From: Porogramme epimiltina
Lineage: Eukaryota > Basidiomycota > Agaricomycetes > Polyporales > Polyporaceae
Reading direction: 5' to 3'
NCBI GenBank assembly: GCA_900155495.1
Contig: FTLJ01000249.1
Span: 1-64,000 of the forward strand
DNA length: 64,000 bases
The position numbers and the translations under genes are program-made. The notes beneath the pieces were generated by a model, which saw nothing but the letters and a program-made list of their open reading frames with translations, searched no databases and had not been told where the DNA came from. Shown here in pieces: positions 1 to 11,480 of this stretch (position 1 is its first letter; each line of letters begins with the position of its first letter).

Positions 1-33
1 CTGATGCGGGTTACGAGCGGGCGGGCGGGGAGC

Positions 34-203
34 TGTTAAGCGACAATACAAACTCAGCGTGTGTTCGGGAGAACAACGGTGATTTAATTATAAGCGAACC
101 TGTTAAGCGACAATACAAACTACCATAACGTCAGTCAATGCGTCCGATAGTAAGTACGAGAACGGCGGCTCACCTCAGCGTGTGTTCGGGAGAACAACGG
201 TGA
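34..203. repeat. Interleaved short direct repeats
   Basis: Two short motifs each occur twice here. A 21-base motif starting TGTTAAGCGACAATAC lies at 34-54 and again at 101-121. A 30-base motif containing CAGCGTGTGTTCGGGAG lies at 53-82 and again at 174-203. Both copies of each motif are identical as read. This suggests the edge of a repeat array or a mobile-element terminus that continues to the left of the window. No coding function is assigned. Confidence 0.7.
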
Positions 204-769
204 GGGAGCCGCCTGGCGTAGTGCGAGAGAAGAGGGCCTGCGAGGCCGTGCGAAATATTATGTAACAAAAACTGTACAGTAGACGGAACCAAAATACGAG
301 CCAGACGGAAGCAAAATGAACGTCCTGCGATCGAGCGGAAGAATAAAACATACACCGGGAAAATGTCCGTAGAGCGCCTACCGCGCTACCAAATCCGGTA
401 ACTCGTCCTATCGAGTTACCAGCGCTTACGCGCGCTTTGCCCTCCCGCGGGCGCTGCGCGCCCGCTTCCGCGTGCCCTCGCACGCCAACACAATCATAAT
501 ATGCTCTATTCTATTCTTTGCAAGAAATGACTCAGAGCTCATATGAACAAAACACTCAACGGGAAAAGAGATCTCGTCCAAAGTAGGGGGAACCAAAGCA
601 CGACTGAAACCATGAGAAACCAAGAGATAGGAAAACAATGAGACAATGAGCCATTGAGATCTAGCAACGTTGGATAACGATTAGTGCAACCCATGCTTCC
701 TCTACGTCGAGAGACGGCACTCCCGTGCAATTCGGGTCCTCTCTTCGCGGCTGCGACAGATACCCTTTC
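204..769. other. Intergenic, no gene recognised
   Basis: Several short open frames exist on the minus strand, but none has a recognisable domain or a plausible splice pattern. A GC-rich stretch near 430-485 is low in complexity. The segment lies downstream of the DUF6533 gene and probably includes its 3' untranslated region. Confidence 0.5.
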
Positions 770-2436
770 TTAAATGTCGGCTATGCTTGATTCGCCCACA
801 GCGGAGGCTGTGCCTGGGACCGCGACAAAGCTTGGGAGGGAGCTGTCAGAGTGTGCCGAGAAATGCAGTGAGCCGTTAGAGTCGACCTCGACAGAGGAGA
901 GGTTGGCCTCGTGCATATTGATGAAGAAGCGAGAGACGAGGATTGTTGTAATCCTGTGGGGTGGGGATGAGACGAGGTGCATTTAGGATTGTGGAGTATA
1001 AGGAGAGGGAGCGGCGTACGGTGTGGTGAATGTGGTGATATTGCTCCAACCACTGGTTTGACCTTCGCTGAATACCTGTACGTGGGCTGTTCAATTGTAC
1101 GACAACGGGATAACGTAACAGGAAGACATACCGAAGTTAAGGAAAATGTCATGTGCAGGACATTGAGAATGAGGGATAGTCTACCAGTACACTTAGCATC
1201 GTACAGTCTATGTTTTGAACCTCGTGACAAATGGATTGACATACACGAAGTAAATTGTTCCTATGATATATGAGTGTTAGGTTACACCTGTGGGAGTAGA
1301 TGACGGTACTAACCATCACGTAAGAACACATCGGTGAGACTCAGGTTGCGACACGCTGGGATGACTTTTCCGAGAGGGCCACTGCGAAGTAGCTTCCACC
1401 AAGTAAAGGAAATGACGAGGATGTCTGCCACAATGAGGGATCCTCGAGAGGCGACCAGCCCTGAACGGTTTGTCAGCCCATATAATGTTGTCTCAGATAA
1501 ACGGTTTTACACACAGCTGCCAGGATATGTTAGCTCATATACACGCGACAGCGGTGTGAGCTCACCCGATTTCTAACTTTTCCGGAGGAGCGAACACATC
1601 CTCCAGGCAGCCAAACAATGGGTCCACAAAACCGTCCAGTCCAAATGTAAGATAAGCCTGTCAGAGCATGAATATCCAAATCTTAAGCATGGATCAATTT
1701 GCGCGGCAAAGCATACCCACCACATTTACTCCAACAGGACCCATATAAAGAAGCAAAATGATAACGGAGAAGGACCTAGAGCCAGTGAGAGCGAGAGCTC
1801 GCAAAGCAGAGAATGCTGAGTGACTTGGTGTCAGTGTGGTGTCCCGGAGAGTTCAGGCGTCGCGTACCAGCTGGGGGCACAAATGTAGCATACTCCACAA
1901 TAGCACGCGCCCATTGTACTTTGCTGCACCTTCAGCGAATGCCGCCATCTCCTGCATCAACACGAGAAGATCTGAGTCAGAGAAAACCTAACTCACATCT
2001 AACAAAGTTTGGAATGTCAGTCGTCAAAATCGGCGGCAGACGACTCATGATTCAGACTTACGTTCTCCGTCAAGGACATATCGAAGTTGGGGACCAGAAT
2101 AAGTGCGGAGTATAAGAGGATGAGGTACCTATTTGTGAGGAAGATGGCGGACGGGATAGAGAGCTGTCGCTTCCAGAACAGGCCAATCTCACGGTCGACG
2201 GTGATTAGGTACTCGAAGAAAATGAGCACTGTAGTGCTGTCAGCGTTCTGACCAAAGGGTGAGAAGCGAAACTGGCAGCTGACCGGACGCTGAGAGGATG
2301 ATATACGCATTGATAAGGCTGCGACAGTGTGTGAAGTGAGTCGAATAAAAATATTAGTTATGTGTATTTCTTACCAAGAGTCAAAAAAAGCAGTGATTGT
2401 GATGCCGTCGTCGTCGGCGGCAGGGTCGCCTGACAT
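770..2436 (-). CDS. DUF6533 family multi-spanning membrane protein
   Basis: A spliced gene on the minus strand whose exons match the fungal DUF6533 membrane family in order. The start ATG at 2436 opens a short acidic exon (MSGDPAADDDG) followed by an intron. The next exon carries the family signature FFEYLITVDREIGLFWKR near 2190, then LTNRYLILLYSALIL. Further exons show AFSALRALALTGSRS (about 1770), SLIVADILVISFTWW (about 1420), LILNVLHMTFSLTS (about 1165) and the late motif ITTILVSRFFINMHEAN (about 930). The reading then runs to a TAA at 770. These proteins are polytopic, with a short N-terminus and a serine-rich cytosolic tail; their function is unknown. No stop was seen inside the conserved blocks, so the gene may be intact, but I did not resolve every intron. 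Confidence 0.75.
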
Positions 2437-4364
2437 CCTGGATCGAGAGTGAGATACGTCAGCCTGGAGCACACTTTTGAAGAGACCTTTATACCCCTTC
2501 AGCTACAGGTGATGTATCACGATTACTACGTTTTTATTTTGCGCCTCAATCGAGGTGCCGCAGGAAACATTAAGATGGCGACATTGGTTTGTGCGGCTGG
2601 CATCGATTGAGATCATCTGCGGAGATTTGCAACTGCTTGAGAGCTAGGACGAACAAATACTGAGCGAGGGCCCCACGCGAAATCATGGGGGAGACTTGGC
2701 GAGTGAACGGCGTCTTATTTGGTCAGCCGAGATGAGAGCTAGTCGTGGAGAAGAAGCAGAGGGATGAGACTCGAGATTGGACTGGGATGAATGTCATTAG
2801 CTGCGCCCGGAGACTGAGGGGAACGGAGAAGATGAAACGATGAGCACATTGGGCCATGATGCACCAATCAGGTCGGCTACTTGAACGCAAGTTGAGGTCT
2901 TGGTACTCCTCGTCGACGATCTCCGGCGCTTCGATCTCCGCGGTAAAGTTAGCACAGCTCACGGGCACAGCGGCGAGCCGGTAAAGGGTCCTCACCAGAG
3001 GGCGAGGGACCGAGGCGGAGAGCTGAAAAACAACATGGACTCGGAGTTGGAGGCACAGCCCGAGCCATCGTATCGGCGCCACCGGATACTCTACCCCGCA
3101 GAGGCCGTTGAGAGGACATCCCCGCGGCGAACCGCCAGGAAGTCTCCTTATTGTCCAGCTTGCCTAGCTACCATAGATGAGGGAGACATGTAGAGTACGT
3201 TCGGAATGGCGGTTTTCCTAGAAAGTAAGGCGAATGGCTCATATTATAGATTGAGGGGATGGCGGATATACGCTCGGGCTATCGGAAAGAAGAGATCGGT
3301 TAAGCGATCCGAAAGACGGCGTGACCCACAATAGATCTGCTCGCCTCATGATTTCATAAGTACGGAGCGCTGTCTCCGGTGTTTCTGGCAAGCAGTTGAG
3401 CTGCCACACGAGCGAACCGGGAGCAGGTACAGAGCGGCGGAAACAGACATGACTGGGTATAGTTGCCAAGCCGCCACATGGGCATCCCGGGCCGCCCACT
3501 CCGGCCCGCCTCTCTACTGTCCCTGGTCAGACTCCTGGCCTCCGTCTTCTTCTAACCTGACCCCTACACTCCTGTTCATCTCGTAGGGCTATGCTCGAGA
3601 CTCGATCTTCACCCTATCCACATTCTCGACTCACCACCGGCGATGTGCCTGCGTACCACCGCTTCGAACTTGCGCTCCGGCTTTCATCTAAAGCCACCCG
3701 GCTGAGACCAACAACAGCAAGTCGCGTTCTGGACCTCATCACAGTGAGATGGACGCCTTCCTCCGAAAGTGACCCCCAATCACACCAGAAAACTATCTTA
3801 TCAAGTTCTATCATCCTACCCTGGCCGAGATTTCCACCTTTGCGGAGATTTCCACCTTTGCGCTCGGCCGAAACTTCCTGAAAATATTCATCGTGCATGG
3901 TATCCTTTGTGCTAGCCACTCCCACCTCTTGACCTCGTTCCCTACGGTCACCGAATCCGCTTTCGACGCCGTTCATAGAACTAACCTTCATAGGAGGCTT
4001 CAACATCATGCCCACGGGGTGTTTCACGCTGTGCACGAAAGTCGTCTGCACAAGCATCGCATCTCAGTTCGTCGCCATAGCATGTCAATGTCCACGCATG
4101 CAAATTTCCCAAGGCTTGCCAATGTAGCGACCGTCTTCCATAATTACCTCCTGCAAGAAGACAGTACACGTTGGGCGCGGTCTTGGATGAGAGTCTAGGC
4201 CGGATTGGCCTCGCGGGTGGACGGCAGTTGTGGTGACAGGACACGGCGAAATGAGATGGTTGGCCTCTGTGATCTTCGTGAGTTCTACCCACTGCTACTG
4301 CACGCTGCCCCCCTGACATGGCCCGTGGGTCATAGCGACACGTACCGCTGTGCATTCTGCCCTT
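2437..4364. other. Long intergenic stretch, no supported gene
   Basis: Open frames of 86-147 codons occur on both strands (for example 2723-3082 minus, 3614-4057 minus, 3893-4198 plus). None shows a recognisable domain, a consistent splice pattern or a family resemblance. The right part abuts the degenerate gag-like gene and may be further element remains. An 18-base tandem duplication sits at 3827-3862. Confidence 0.4.
3827..3862. repeat. 18-base perfect tandem duplication
   Basis: The unit GAGATTTCCACCTTTGCG is present twice head to tail (3827-3844 and 3845-3862). The copies are identical as read, which suggests a recent slippage or duplication event. It lies in sequence with no recognised gene. 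Confidence 0.85.
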
Positions 4365-5549
4365 TCACATTGCTTTGTTCCGTACGCTCCTCTGTAGAGT
4401 CCCCTCAACTCCCCCATCCAGCCCGCTCCCGCCCACAACGTGATCTGCACCCGCCTGTGTGTCAAACATGCAACGACCCCAATGCCCGTCTGGTACTCTC
4501 CCTTCGAACTGCAGGTACATCAGCTTCTTTGACAGGGTCCTCTCATTCCTCCCAGCATACGTCGCCAGCTCAATCAGGGCGGTCGTCGCAGGAACTAGTA
4601 CATGCCGCCTCAAACGGAAGCGCCGCTCGGCGTTGAGACTACCCCAGAAGATCTGTGTTAGATCGCAATCGGTCACGTCCCCAATTCGCAAGGCCGACTT
4701 TTGTACGTCCAACGCTATGTCCTCGACCCGACGTTGACCTGCACCCTCCTTAGGCTCGTGCGCACACGTGCCTTAAGGAAGAAATGGCGGAACAGGTCGT
4801 CGACGGGGCCCTTCATCGACCACTTCCTCAAGTCTCCTGCGACATGGCGAATAAAGAAGGTTCGCGCGTCGCCCGCTAAGAAACGAGGAGCCATGCGCAG
4901 AGCGTACTCATTGGTGAGTCCGTTCATCTCCTGCCATGACTTCACATCAAACACCCATAAGTCAAACTCATCAACGTCTGCAGTACCATCTCACTTCGGT
5001 GGCAGAGGGAATTTCGGGCCCGACACCGCGCGCCGCGGCCTCCCGCACTTTTCCCTTGCGCTCTTCGCTCTCGCGTTGCCTCTCTGACTTTGCCGTCCTC
5101 GCAGGCTCCTGGTCCGACTCAGACGACTTCGAGCTCGACGTCTCAGACAAGTCGGAACTCATAGATAAGTTCGACGAGCTGCTGTCCGAGCTCGACGAGT
5201 CCGTGGGGGCATTGGGAGGACTTCCCGCTCGCGACGTCTTCGCGCTCTGGTGGAAGAATCCGCCATCAGGCGTCGGCGACGCCTCACGCTTGAACCCGCC
5301 GAACTGGTCGCGCTCGCGGGTGGCGGTAGCACCATTCCTCTGCTGACGCTTTCGCGGCGTCGCGTCGTAGTCTCCGGCCGTCTTCGACGAGTTCTGGCCC
5401 GACGCCTCGAAGGTCCGAGGGGGAGCAGCGCCCCCCACGTACATGGGCAAGAACTCGCGCGCACCACCTTCACGCGGGATGTTTTTCGACTTCTGCTTGG
5501 CCGAATTACGACCATATTTCCCTTCAGGTTTCTCGACAACGATTGTCAT
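4365..5549 (-). pseudogene. Degenerate retrotransposon gag-like gene
   Basis: On the minus strand three blocks in different frames line up, in order, with the gag-like proteins common in Agaricomycete LTR retroelements. The first (5549-4971) is a basic then serine/aspartate-rich linker. The second (about 4990-4715) contains ADVDEFDLWVFDVKSW, ALRMAPRFLAGDARTFFIRH and KWSMKG, typical of the gag core. The third (4712-4365) has IGDVTDCDLTQIFWGSL, matching the later part of the core. The first two blocks are separated by an in-frame TGA and a frame change near 4980, and the second and third by another frame change near 4715. No protease, reverse transcriptase or LTR was recognised beside it. This is a decayed fragment, not a working element. 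Confidence 0.7.
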
Positions 5550-6160
5550 CGCGCCAACGCAGAAGAGATCGTCGTTCCTGCGCGCGCCCTCCTGCTGAAG
5601 TGCACGCTCGGCCGCGCGTTCGTCATCCGACGAGTCCAGGTCGTTTTCTTCCTACGGGGACATGTGACAAAGTTCCCCAACGCCGGTGAGACGTTCGCTC
5701 CCGTGATCCCCAAACGGTGCTGATCGCGCTTGTCGCACAGATTGGACCGGGAGGGGAGAGAGATCGTGTATCTATTCACTACGGTAGGCGTCTGAGCTCT
5801 GCACCTCCTGTGCCTATGCGCGATAGTCAGAATGTCCCCGACGATGACGTCGTTGCGAGCGCCCTCCATGGGAGTCGTATGCGCCGCGTGGAAGGGTTTA
5901 TCTGATGTTGTGGGGAGTCGGAGAGAGCCGAGAACAGGGATGCCGTGACGGGGTTCGAGATGATCAGGCTCAGGGTTGCCCAGACGGTAGTCACCAAGAG
6001 AGATAAGAGAGGAGTGAGAGAGAGAAGTGTAGAGCGGCACCTACGGCGTATAATACGTTATATATACGATCCCCGCACTATAGGTCATGAGATATGGATG
6101 AAATGAAGACTAGGACGATACGGGACGAAGAATAATCTGGGGGGGGGGCGCCCGTGGTGG

Positions 6161-6180
6161 ATAAGATAAGATAAGATAAA
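6161..6180. repeat. (ATAAG)n microsatellite
   Basis: Four consecutive copies of ATAAG, the last one imperfect, directly follow a G-rich tract at 6139-6151. Simple sequence repeat with no inferred function. Confidence 0.9.
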
Positions 6181-6305
6181 ACCAGCGAAAGGAAACGGGA
6201 GCGTCGCACGCCGTTACATGTCCCAGGTTAGCACTAATCCTTACAGACTCTAGCACGGCATATTCTAACAAAGAAGGAGAACCCCGGCACATTCTAGATA
6301 GGAAA

Positions 6306-6842
6306 CTAGGGTAAACTGCCCGATTCAAAACACCGCTTCAACTTGTCCGACCGGAGATTCTCTAGTCCATACATCATCATTGCCACTGTCCGACAATACC
6401 ACAAATGGACGTGGCTTCTTGAATTGGAGCACCGTCTGTAGGCCGCTGCGGGCGAGTGCATGTGGGTCTTGGAGCTGGAGGCTCGAACATTCACTGACAA
6501 CCATGGATGGATGTCGGATTGCCTGGCGCGAATCTTTGCTTCTCGAAATTCAAAAGTAGAGTTCTCCGGTGCCATGGAGCATGCTGCATCTGGAGTTGAT
6601 TGTTTATAGTTAAAAAGGCTTGATCCGATACATCCAGGCAAGAAGTTGAAAGAGGTATCGTCCAAGGCCTCGAATTCGCCATGCCGGATGCTTTCATCAA
6701 TGAGGCGCTCGCAGCTTACGTTTAAGCGGAGTGCTGATACTGATATATGGTTCAATATCTGAGCTCGTATGTTGAAACCCCGCTCCCAAAGGGATACCGG
6801 CGCCTCGTCTCCCGTCAACATTTCTCGCTTTACGATCATCAC
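6306..6842 (-). other. Minus-strand reading frame, conserved upstream of both DUF6534 copies
   Basis: A 178-codon open frame running away from the DUF6534 gene. Its first 40 or so residues (IVKREMLTGDEAPVSL, then RGFNIRAQ) resemble those of the open frame at 10760-11053 (IVKRGTLTPGEALISV, RAFNLQTQ). The resemblance may only reflect duplicated DNA, or it may mark the 5' end of a small divergently transcribed gene. No family is recognised, and the two frames stop resembling each other after the first part. Confidence 0.3.
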
Positions 6843-7192
6843 CAGTGGCTTCTCAAAGGTAGGTGATAACTCAATGCTATTGAATGCGCTCTATATATGA
6901 AGCTCATGGGTGCCATATAAAGGAAGTCCATCTACTGGCTGGTGACCTGAATGGATCACCGTAGCGATGTTGCACTATCAGTAATCGAATTATGATGGAT
7001 CAGACCGGCGCGCACGATTGCAGGGCGTCTGACTAAGGGTTCGTTCATACGTCTAAGCACTCAGTGCCTCAGTCTTCCGGTGGCCTGTTGGTATCTTTAG
7101 GGGCGCTCTTGACAGAGAGCTTCTGCCATTGTGCCGCCGCCACCGGGACTTAGACTTGGGCGGCATCCCTCCAGGCGCTGCGGCCCAGTTAC

Positions 7193-7200
7193 TATATATA
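7193..7200 (+). promoter_or_regulatory. TATA-like element before DUF6534 copy 1
   Basis: TATATATA lies about 92 bases upstream of the chosen ATG at 7292. The duplicated gene has TATAAAA at the equivalent place (11403). This supports the start choice for both genes. Confidence 0.5.
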
Positions 7201-7291
7201 CTCTCACGGAAAGTTGTCTATGAATAAGAAGTGTGAGCCCCCAACCCACAAACGTTGCCGTTGTCGCCCTTCTCATCGAGCCACACTGACA

Positions 7292-9454
7292 ATGTTGCTC
7301 AACGCCTCCGACGCGCGGCCGCTCCCTACGCCTGGAGACCCTCTAGCGTCTCTTCCTGGGGTTACGTCACTTGACAACACCTTCGGAGTTGTCCTCATAG
7401 GGACATTTCTGAGCCTTGTGTGAGTCGAGTAACACCACCCCTCCCGTTAACAGTGCTAATGCTCTACTATCTCGTCAGTCTGTATGGAGTCGTCTTGCAC
7501 CAAGTCTACAGTTACTATCGGACTGATCCGCGGGACGCACTCTGGATTCAAGTTGTAGTGCGTAGCACTCTTTGTGGAAACTCCGTGATGTCTGAGTTTG
7601 AGACGTCGTACTCCAGGTTTCGGTCACATTGTGCGTATCGTGCTGCGTTTACAAAAGCCTCTTCTCTTATTTTACGATCTCCGCGAAGCATTCTGGAGAC
7701 GGCGCACTCCATAATGTGCTGTCACATCTGGTGAGTCTAAACTTGTAATTCCCAAGTTCCCGTCACTTACAGGAGGTGTTCTAGCTACTATTATTTGATA
7801 ACGTGCTATTTTAATCCCCCAGCTCTCTTACAAGACGTCTGGTGAGTTGATAAACCCCGCATACCCCCCTGTCTCTCTCCATTTTCTGCGTTCGGTCAGT
7901 CATAGCCAATGGATCAGGTCTTCCAAGATAAACTTCCTCATTCCAGTATGTTCAAACTCTTGTGGCTCAGACGCGTTACTGATGAAGCTCTGATTGCGGT
8001 AGGGAATGGTGGTCATAGTGTCACAAAGGTGAGTCTTCCTCGCCGCGTGACTCGTACGGAACGTGTTAGATCTGAAGGTGACTCATGTGCAGTTTCTTCG
8101 CCTGGAGGGTATATATGAGTGAGAATGGATCTTAATGCTTTGCCGTGCTGTCGTGAACGGTTCTTCAGTAGGTTTCAGGTACAAAATACTCGTCGTAATC
8201 GCGGTGAGTCATGTAAAGTGTACAAGAGATCCTCTCTTTACTCTCTATTAGGTAGCACTCCTCGTGGCGGAGCTTGGTAGGCAAATATCCACGCGAATAG
8301 TGTCGTATGCACTAATCATTCATTATTCTTCGATAGCCCTCTGGATTGGTACGTTCGACGTTAAGCCTGTTCATTCTCCAACTCAATCGTAAGAAACAAC
8401 AAGTCGTTACTGTCAAAGAGTAGGTAATAGACAGCATGTTGATCACAGACGACTAAGATCCAGTGATGAAATTGTAGCTTCCGTCACCCTACGTTGTACG
8501 GCTTGATGCACTTAGGAGTACGTTGCTCCCCTTTGGCACAGGGTGTAGCATCCCCTGATGTTTTGTCTCCTTAGTCCCTCATTACCGCCGCAGCCGCTAC
8601 AACTATTGCGGCGGACATTCTTATCACAAGTGTACTCATTTGGACACTTTGTCAGAGCCGCACGGGGTTCAAGAGGCACGTCCCTTTCTGTGCTAAATCT
8701 ACATCCCCTGACCGAGCGCACTGCTTCATTAGAACAGATTCACTGATCGACACCTTGATTTCATACGCAATCAGTACCGGTGAGCTCGGATGTCCGTGAT
8801 GCGCTCGCTCAGCGGCTCATATTGAGTCCCCAGGCTTGTTGACAACGTACGATTCTACTCACTGATGCGCACCCATTGCGTTAAATGACTCCCGATGCAG
8901 AATCTTCAATGTCTTGTTTTTCCTCTTCGTAAGTAATTTCTCTCATGGCGCTCTTGATACCCGGATCTTCAACATTCACACTCCAGACCGTGATTCTTTC
9001 CTCCACCCTTCTTTTTACTGCCTTCGGGTTTATTGCAACAAAATGTGAGGCACCGTTCTCCTGATGCAAGCTAGAAGCTCACGCGCTTTCTCTACCACAG
9101 TGTACTCCAATAGCTTACTGGTGGCGTGAGTTTACATGAGTCCCGCTCCTCCCGACGACTCTTACATATCCCATTCACAGGCTAAACAGTAGAGCACATC
9201 TCAAGGGCAGCGATCAATCTACTAGACAGTACACTTCTGTCGTGCTGGCAAGCGTACCGCAATCGCGAGTGAGTTGCCAGCAAGCTTTTCACCCACTTAC
9301 AGGGTCTGATTCGGTATTTCTTCAGTCTATTTTCGAGCTTGTCCACCCTCCAGAGTCGGGAACAGCTATCGAGCTCAGCACGGGAGCTGAGTTTGATCGA
9401 TCGAGTGGGCGGAAGAGGGGACGGCATAGCACGGATGGTGGGCCGAACGTCTGA
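7292..9454 (+). CDS. DUF6534 family seven-transmembrane protein, tandem copy 1
   Basis: Exon 1 (7292-7419) encodes a Pro-rich N-terminus then SLDNTFGVVLIGTFLSL, the family's opening signature and first membrane segment. Exon 2 (7479-7557) gives LYGVVLHQVYSYYRTDP. Later blocks in order are ILETAHSIMCCHIW, YYYLITCYFNPPALLQDVW (about 7790), FFAWRVYMSEN (about 8100), YKILVVIAVALLVAELG, IAADILITSVLIWTLCQSR (about 8600), TDSLIDTLISYAISTG (about 8750) and VYSNSLLVA (about 9100). The hydrophilic tail ends EFDRSSGRKR..GGPNV at 9454. These are polytopic fungal membrane proteins of unknown function. All conserved blocks can be joined through GT..AG introns without forced stops, so it reads as intact. 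Its tail frame is shared with copy 2 (11481-13628), which suggests both were kept functional after duplication. Confidence 0.8.
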
Positions 9455-9598
9455 ACGGTTTACGTACCGCTTCAAAAGGAGTGATACCCTGCGATGTATA
9501 AATTTGAACCGATGTTGCTAAATACGACCTTGCAGTAGGGTATTTCCATACGACTTACTCGAGAGAGAGGTTCGAGCAGACGTCTTTGTTCTCACCGA

Positions 9599-10101
9599 GT
9601 GAGGTATGATAGGCTTGCTGACAACATGTACTCCAATTTTATCCTTGCACGCCGCCACTATGTCTATCATTTTGTTCTTGCAGTGTCATCTTTATGCTGT
9701 CAGTCCTCTTCAAGAGTCGCTATGAGCGCCCTGAGAATCACATGTGGTGGCCTACCCCGTATTGTGTCTAGGGATTGCACTACCCTTCCAAGTACCTCTA
9801 CGCCACGTTCGCACTGATTGTGATCAGGTTCTTTGCCGGTTTGCGTTGACTCATACCTGGCGTGGCATACACAAATAGCTTGCTTGTTGCTTGAGTGCCC
9901 TCATCTTCATATTCCTGTGACTCTCCCGAGCCAACCCAGACAGCATACCCTTTCTTTAGAAGTTTAAACACGCGCATGTCTCTTAGGGAATTCCGCTTCA
10001 GAATTGCTGACCGGGCTGCTCACTTCTCGCAGAGAGACAGCGATTGGGCTCAGAGATGTACCAGCGATTGGTCAAACCGGCACGGTGGTGTAACTCAGTA
10101 G
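9599..10101 (+). pseudogene. 3' remnant of a DUF6534 gene
   Basis: Only late exons of the family are visible: a degraded membrane block (FMLSVLFKSRYER, about 9690), YPSKYLYATFALIVIRFFA (about 9785), AYTNSLLVA (about 9870) and the tail exon LNTRMSLREFRFRIADRA (about 9966) running to a TAG at 10101. An in-frame stop interrupts the middle. No N-terminal exons precede it, because the complete copy 1 with its own tail ends at 9454. It is therefore a separate, truncated family member lying between the two tandem copies. Confidence 0.6.
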
Positions 10102-10759
10102 TAAGCTTCTCTTCTATTGGCGGTGGTTGGGCGCCATAATACAGGATACTAGGGTTTGATTCGAATGCCTTTCTAGATACACTGACAGAGCCTTGAGAAC
10201 ATGGAAGGAGAGCATTAGCGGGTGGTGTACTAGCACACCGATGAGGCTATTGTATGTACTGTAGCTACATTCCTCATCAGCTTGGGCGTGGCGCGGGGAT
10301 GCATACTCGCGGCATCTATGCCCACATGCATTGCCACTATGAGGCTTCTATGTCGTAAATAGCACCCACTATCAGATAGAGAATGAGGTGTGCATAGTAT
10401 ACCCCTGTCATACTGCGGTTCACGTATCTCCACGACACCATAGTCCGGGAGCGTGTACCGCTGCGTCAGCCGCCTCCATCTGCAGAAGAAGGTGATCCGG
10501 ACCAGATGAGATGGTACTTCTCATAAGGCACTCCCCAGAGGCTACAAAAGATGGGAAGAAACCGGTGCAGGCTGGATATGAAATCAGAGTATGCCAGTGC
10601 ATTCAGTGCCCCTGCCGATGGACACAGCTCCTTGGATTGAGAGGCTGTCTATGAGCGTCCCCAAGCGCGAGCGAGTCGAAGACGGGAGACTCCAAAAGCA
10701 TTTCAGGCACCGGCAGCCACAGGTATCTTGATAGACTATAGTGGTACGGGGCGCCTTTT
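10102..10759. other. Intergenic, no gene recognised
   Basis: Between the DUF6534 remnant and unit B. Only short open frames without family resemblance are present on either strand. Confidence 0.5.
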
Positions 10760-11053
10760 TCAAACAGAAGCAATGTTCCTTAATACCACGTCGGAGCACC
10801 AGCGAAGTGGAATTCGCGTTAGAGAGAGAAAGTTAGAGCCGGGCGGGTCTTCCAGATGCTGGTTGCTTCTAAGATCAATGCTACTTGGCATAACAATTCC
10901 GATGGTGTATAGTACGAATGTGGCAGGATTTAGGCAGAGTATTGATACTACGATGTATACCTTCATCTGAGTTTGTAAGTTGAAAGCCCGCCCGCACACG
11001 GATATCAGCGCCTCGCCTGGTGTCAACGTTCCTCGCTTTACGATCACTGTCAA
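10760..11053 (-). other. Minus-strand reading frame upstream of DUF6534 copy 2
   Basis: A 97-codon frame whose first part (VIVKRGTLTPGEALIS, GRAFNLQTQ, VVSILCLNP) parallels the start of the frame at 6306-6842. It lies at the same distance and in the same divergent orientation from a DUF6534 gene. The downstream parts differ between the two copies. It may be the 5' end of a decayed divergent gene or a chance open frame in duplicated promoter DNA. Confidence 0.3.
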
Positions 11054-11402
11054 TGGCTCCTCAATGAGCCCACAAAGGTAGGTCCTTACTGGGTTTTACT
11101 GAATGCGTGATTTTGACCTCACGGGTGTCGTATGTCAGGAGCTTTTTTACTGTCTGGTGACAGGAGTTAATGTAGTAGTAGTGATATTGAACTATTGATA
11201 GTCGGACTGTGATGAACTCGCACTGGTTCGGACCTTATCGACCCCAGGACGTCACAAGAAACGTTTATATGTACGTCCAAGTCCTTAGTTAGGCTTCCCA
11301 TCGGCTTGTTGGCATCTTTGAGGGCACTATTGATACGACACTTCTGTCGGTGCTCCACAGCAACCGGGTTCTAGCCTTCAGCCGCGCGCTGCGTCCTTAC
11401 TA

Positions 11403-11409
11403 CTATAAA
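11403..11409 (+). promoter_or_regulatory. TATA-like element before DUF6534 copy 2
   Basis: TATAAAA about 75 bases upstream of the ATG at 11481, at the position corresponding to the TATA of copy 1. Confidence 0.5.
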
Positions 11410-11480
11410 AGAGAAGTGGAAATCCGTATCAAAACCTTCTACATTACTGCTGCCCTCCTTCCCATCTAGCCGCGCCCTCA

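Larger units (their letters stand above)
5550..7190. other. Intergenic stretch upstream of the tandem DUF6534 unit
   Basis: No supported gene. The left part may be an extension of the gag-like remnant: a minus-strand open frame at 5546-6040 has no recognisable domain. A poly-G run lies at 6139-6148 and a pentanucleotide microsatellite at 6161-6180. From about 6755 the sequence is duplicated at about 10960 as part of the tandem unit. Confidence 0.5.
6755..9454. repeat. Tandem duplication, unit A
   Basis: Unit A holds the 5' flank and a complete DUF6534 gene. It is matched about 4.2 kb further on by unit B (about 10960-13628) in the same orientation. Matching runs continue through the upstream minus-strand frame, the TATA region, every recognised exon and many introns, with moderate divergence. 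The left boundary is approximate. Confidence 0.8.

Noticed and set aside
8881..9069. Minus-strand frame inside DUF6534 copy 1, with a counterpart at 12884-13147
   Set aside because: Both are shadows of the conserved late exons on the plus strand; their similarity is explained by the tandem duplication.
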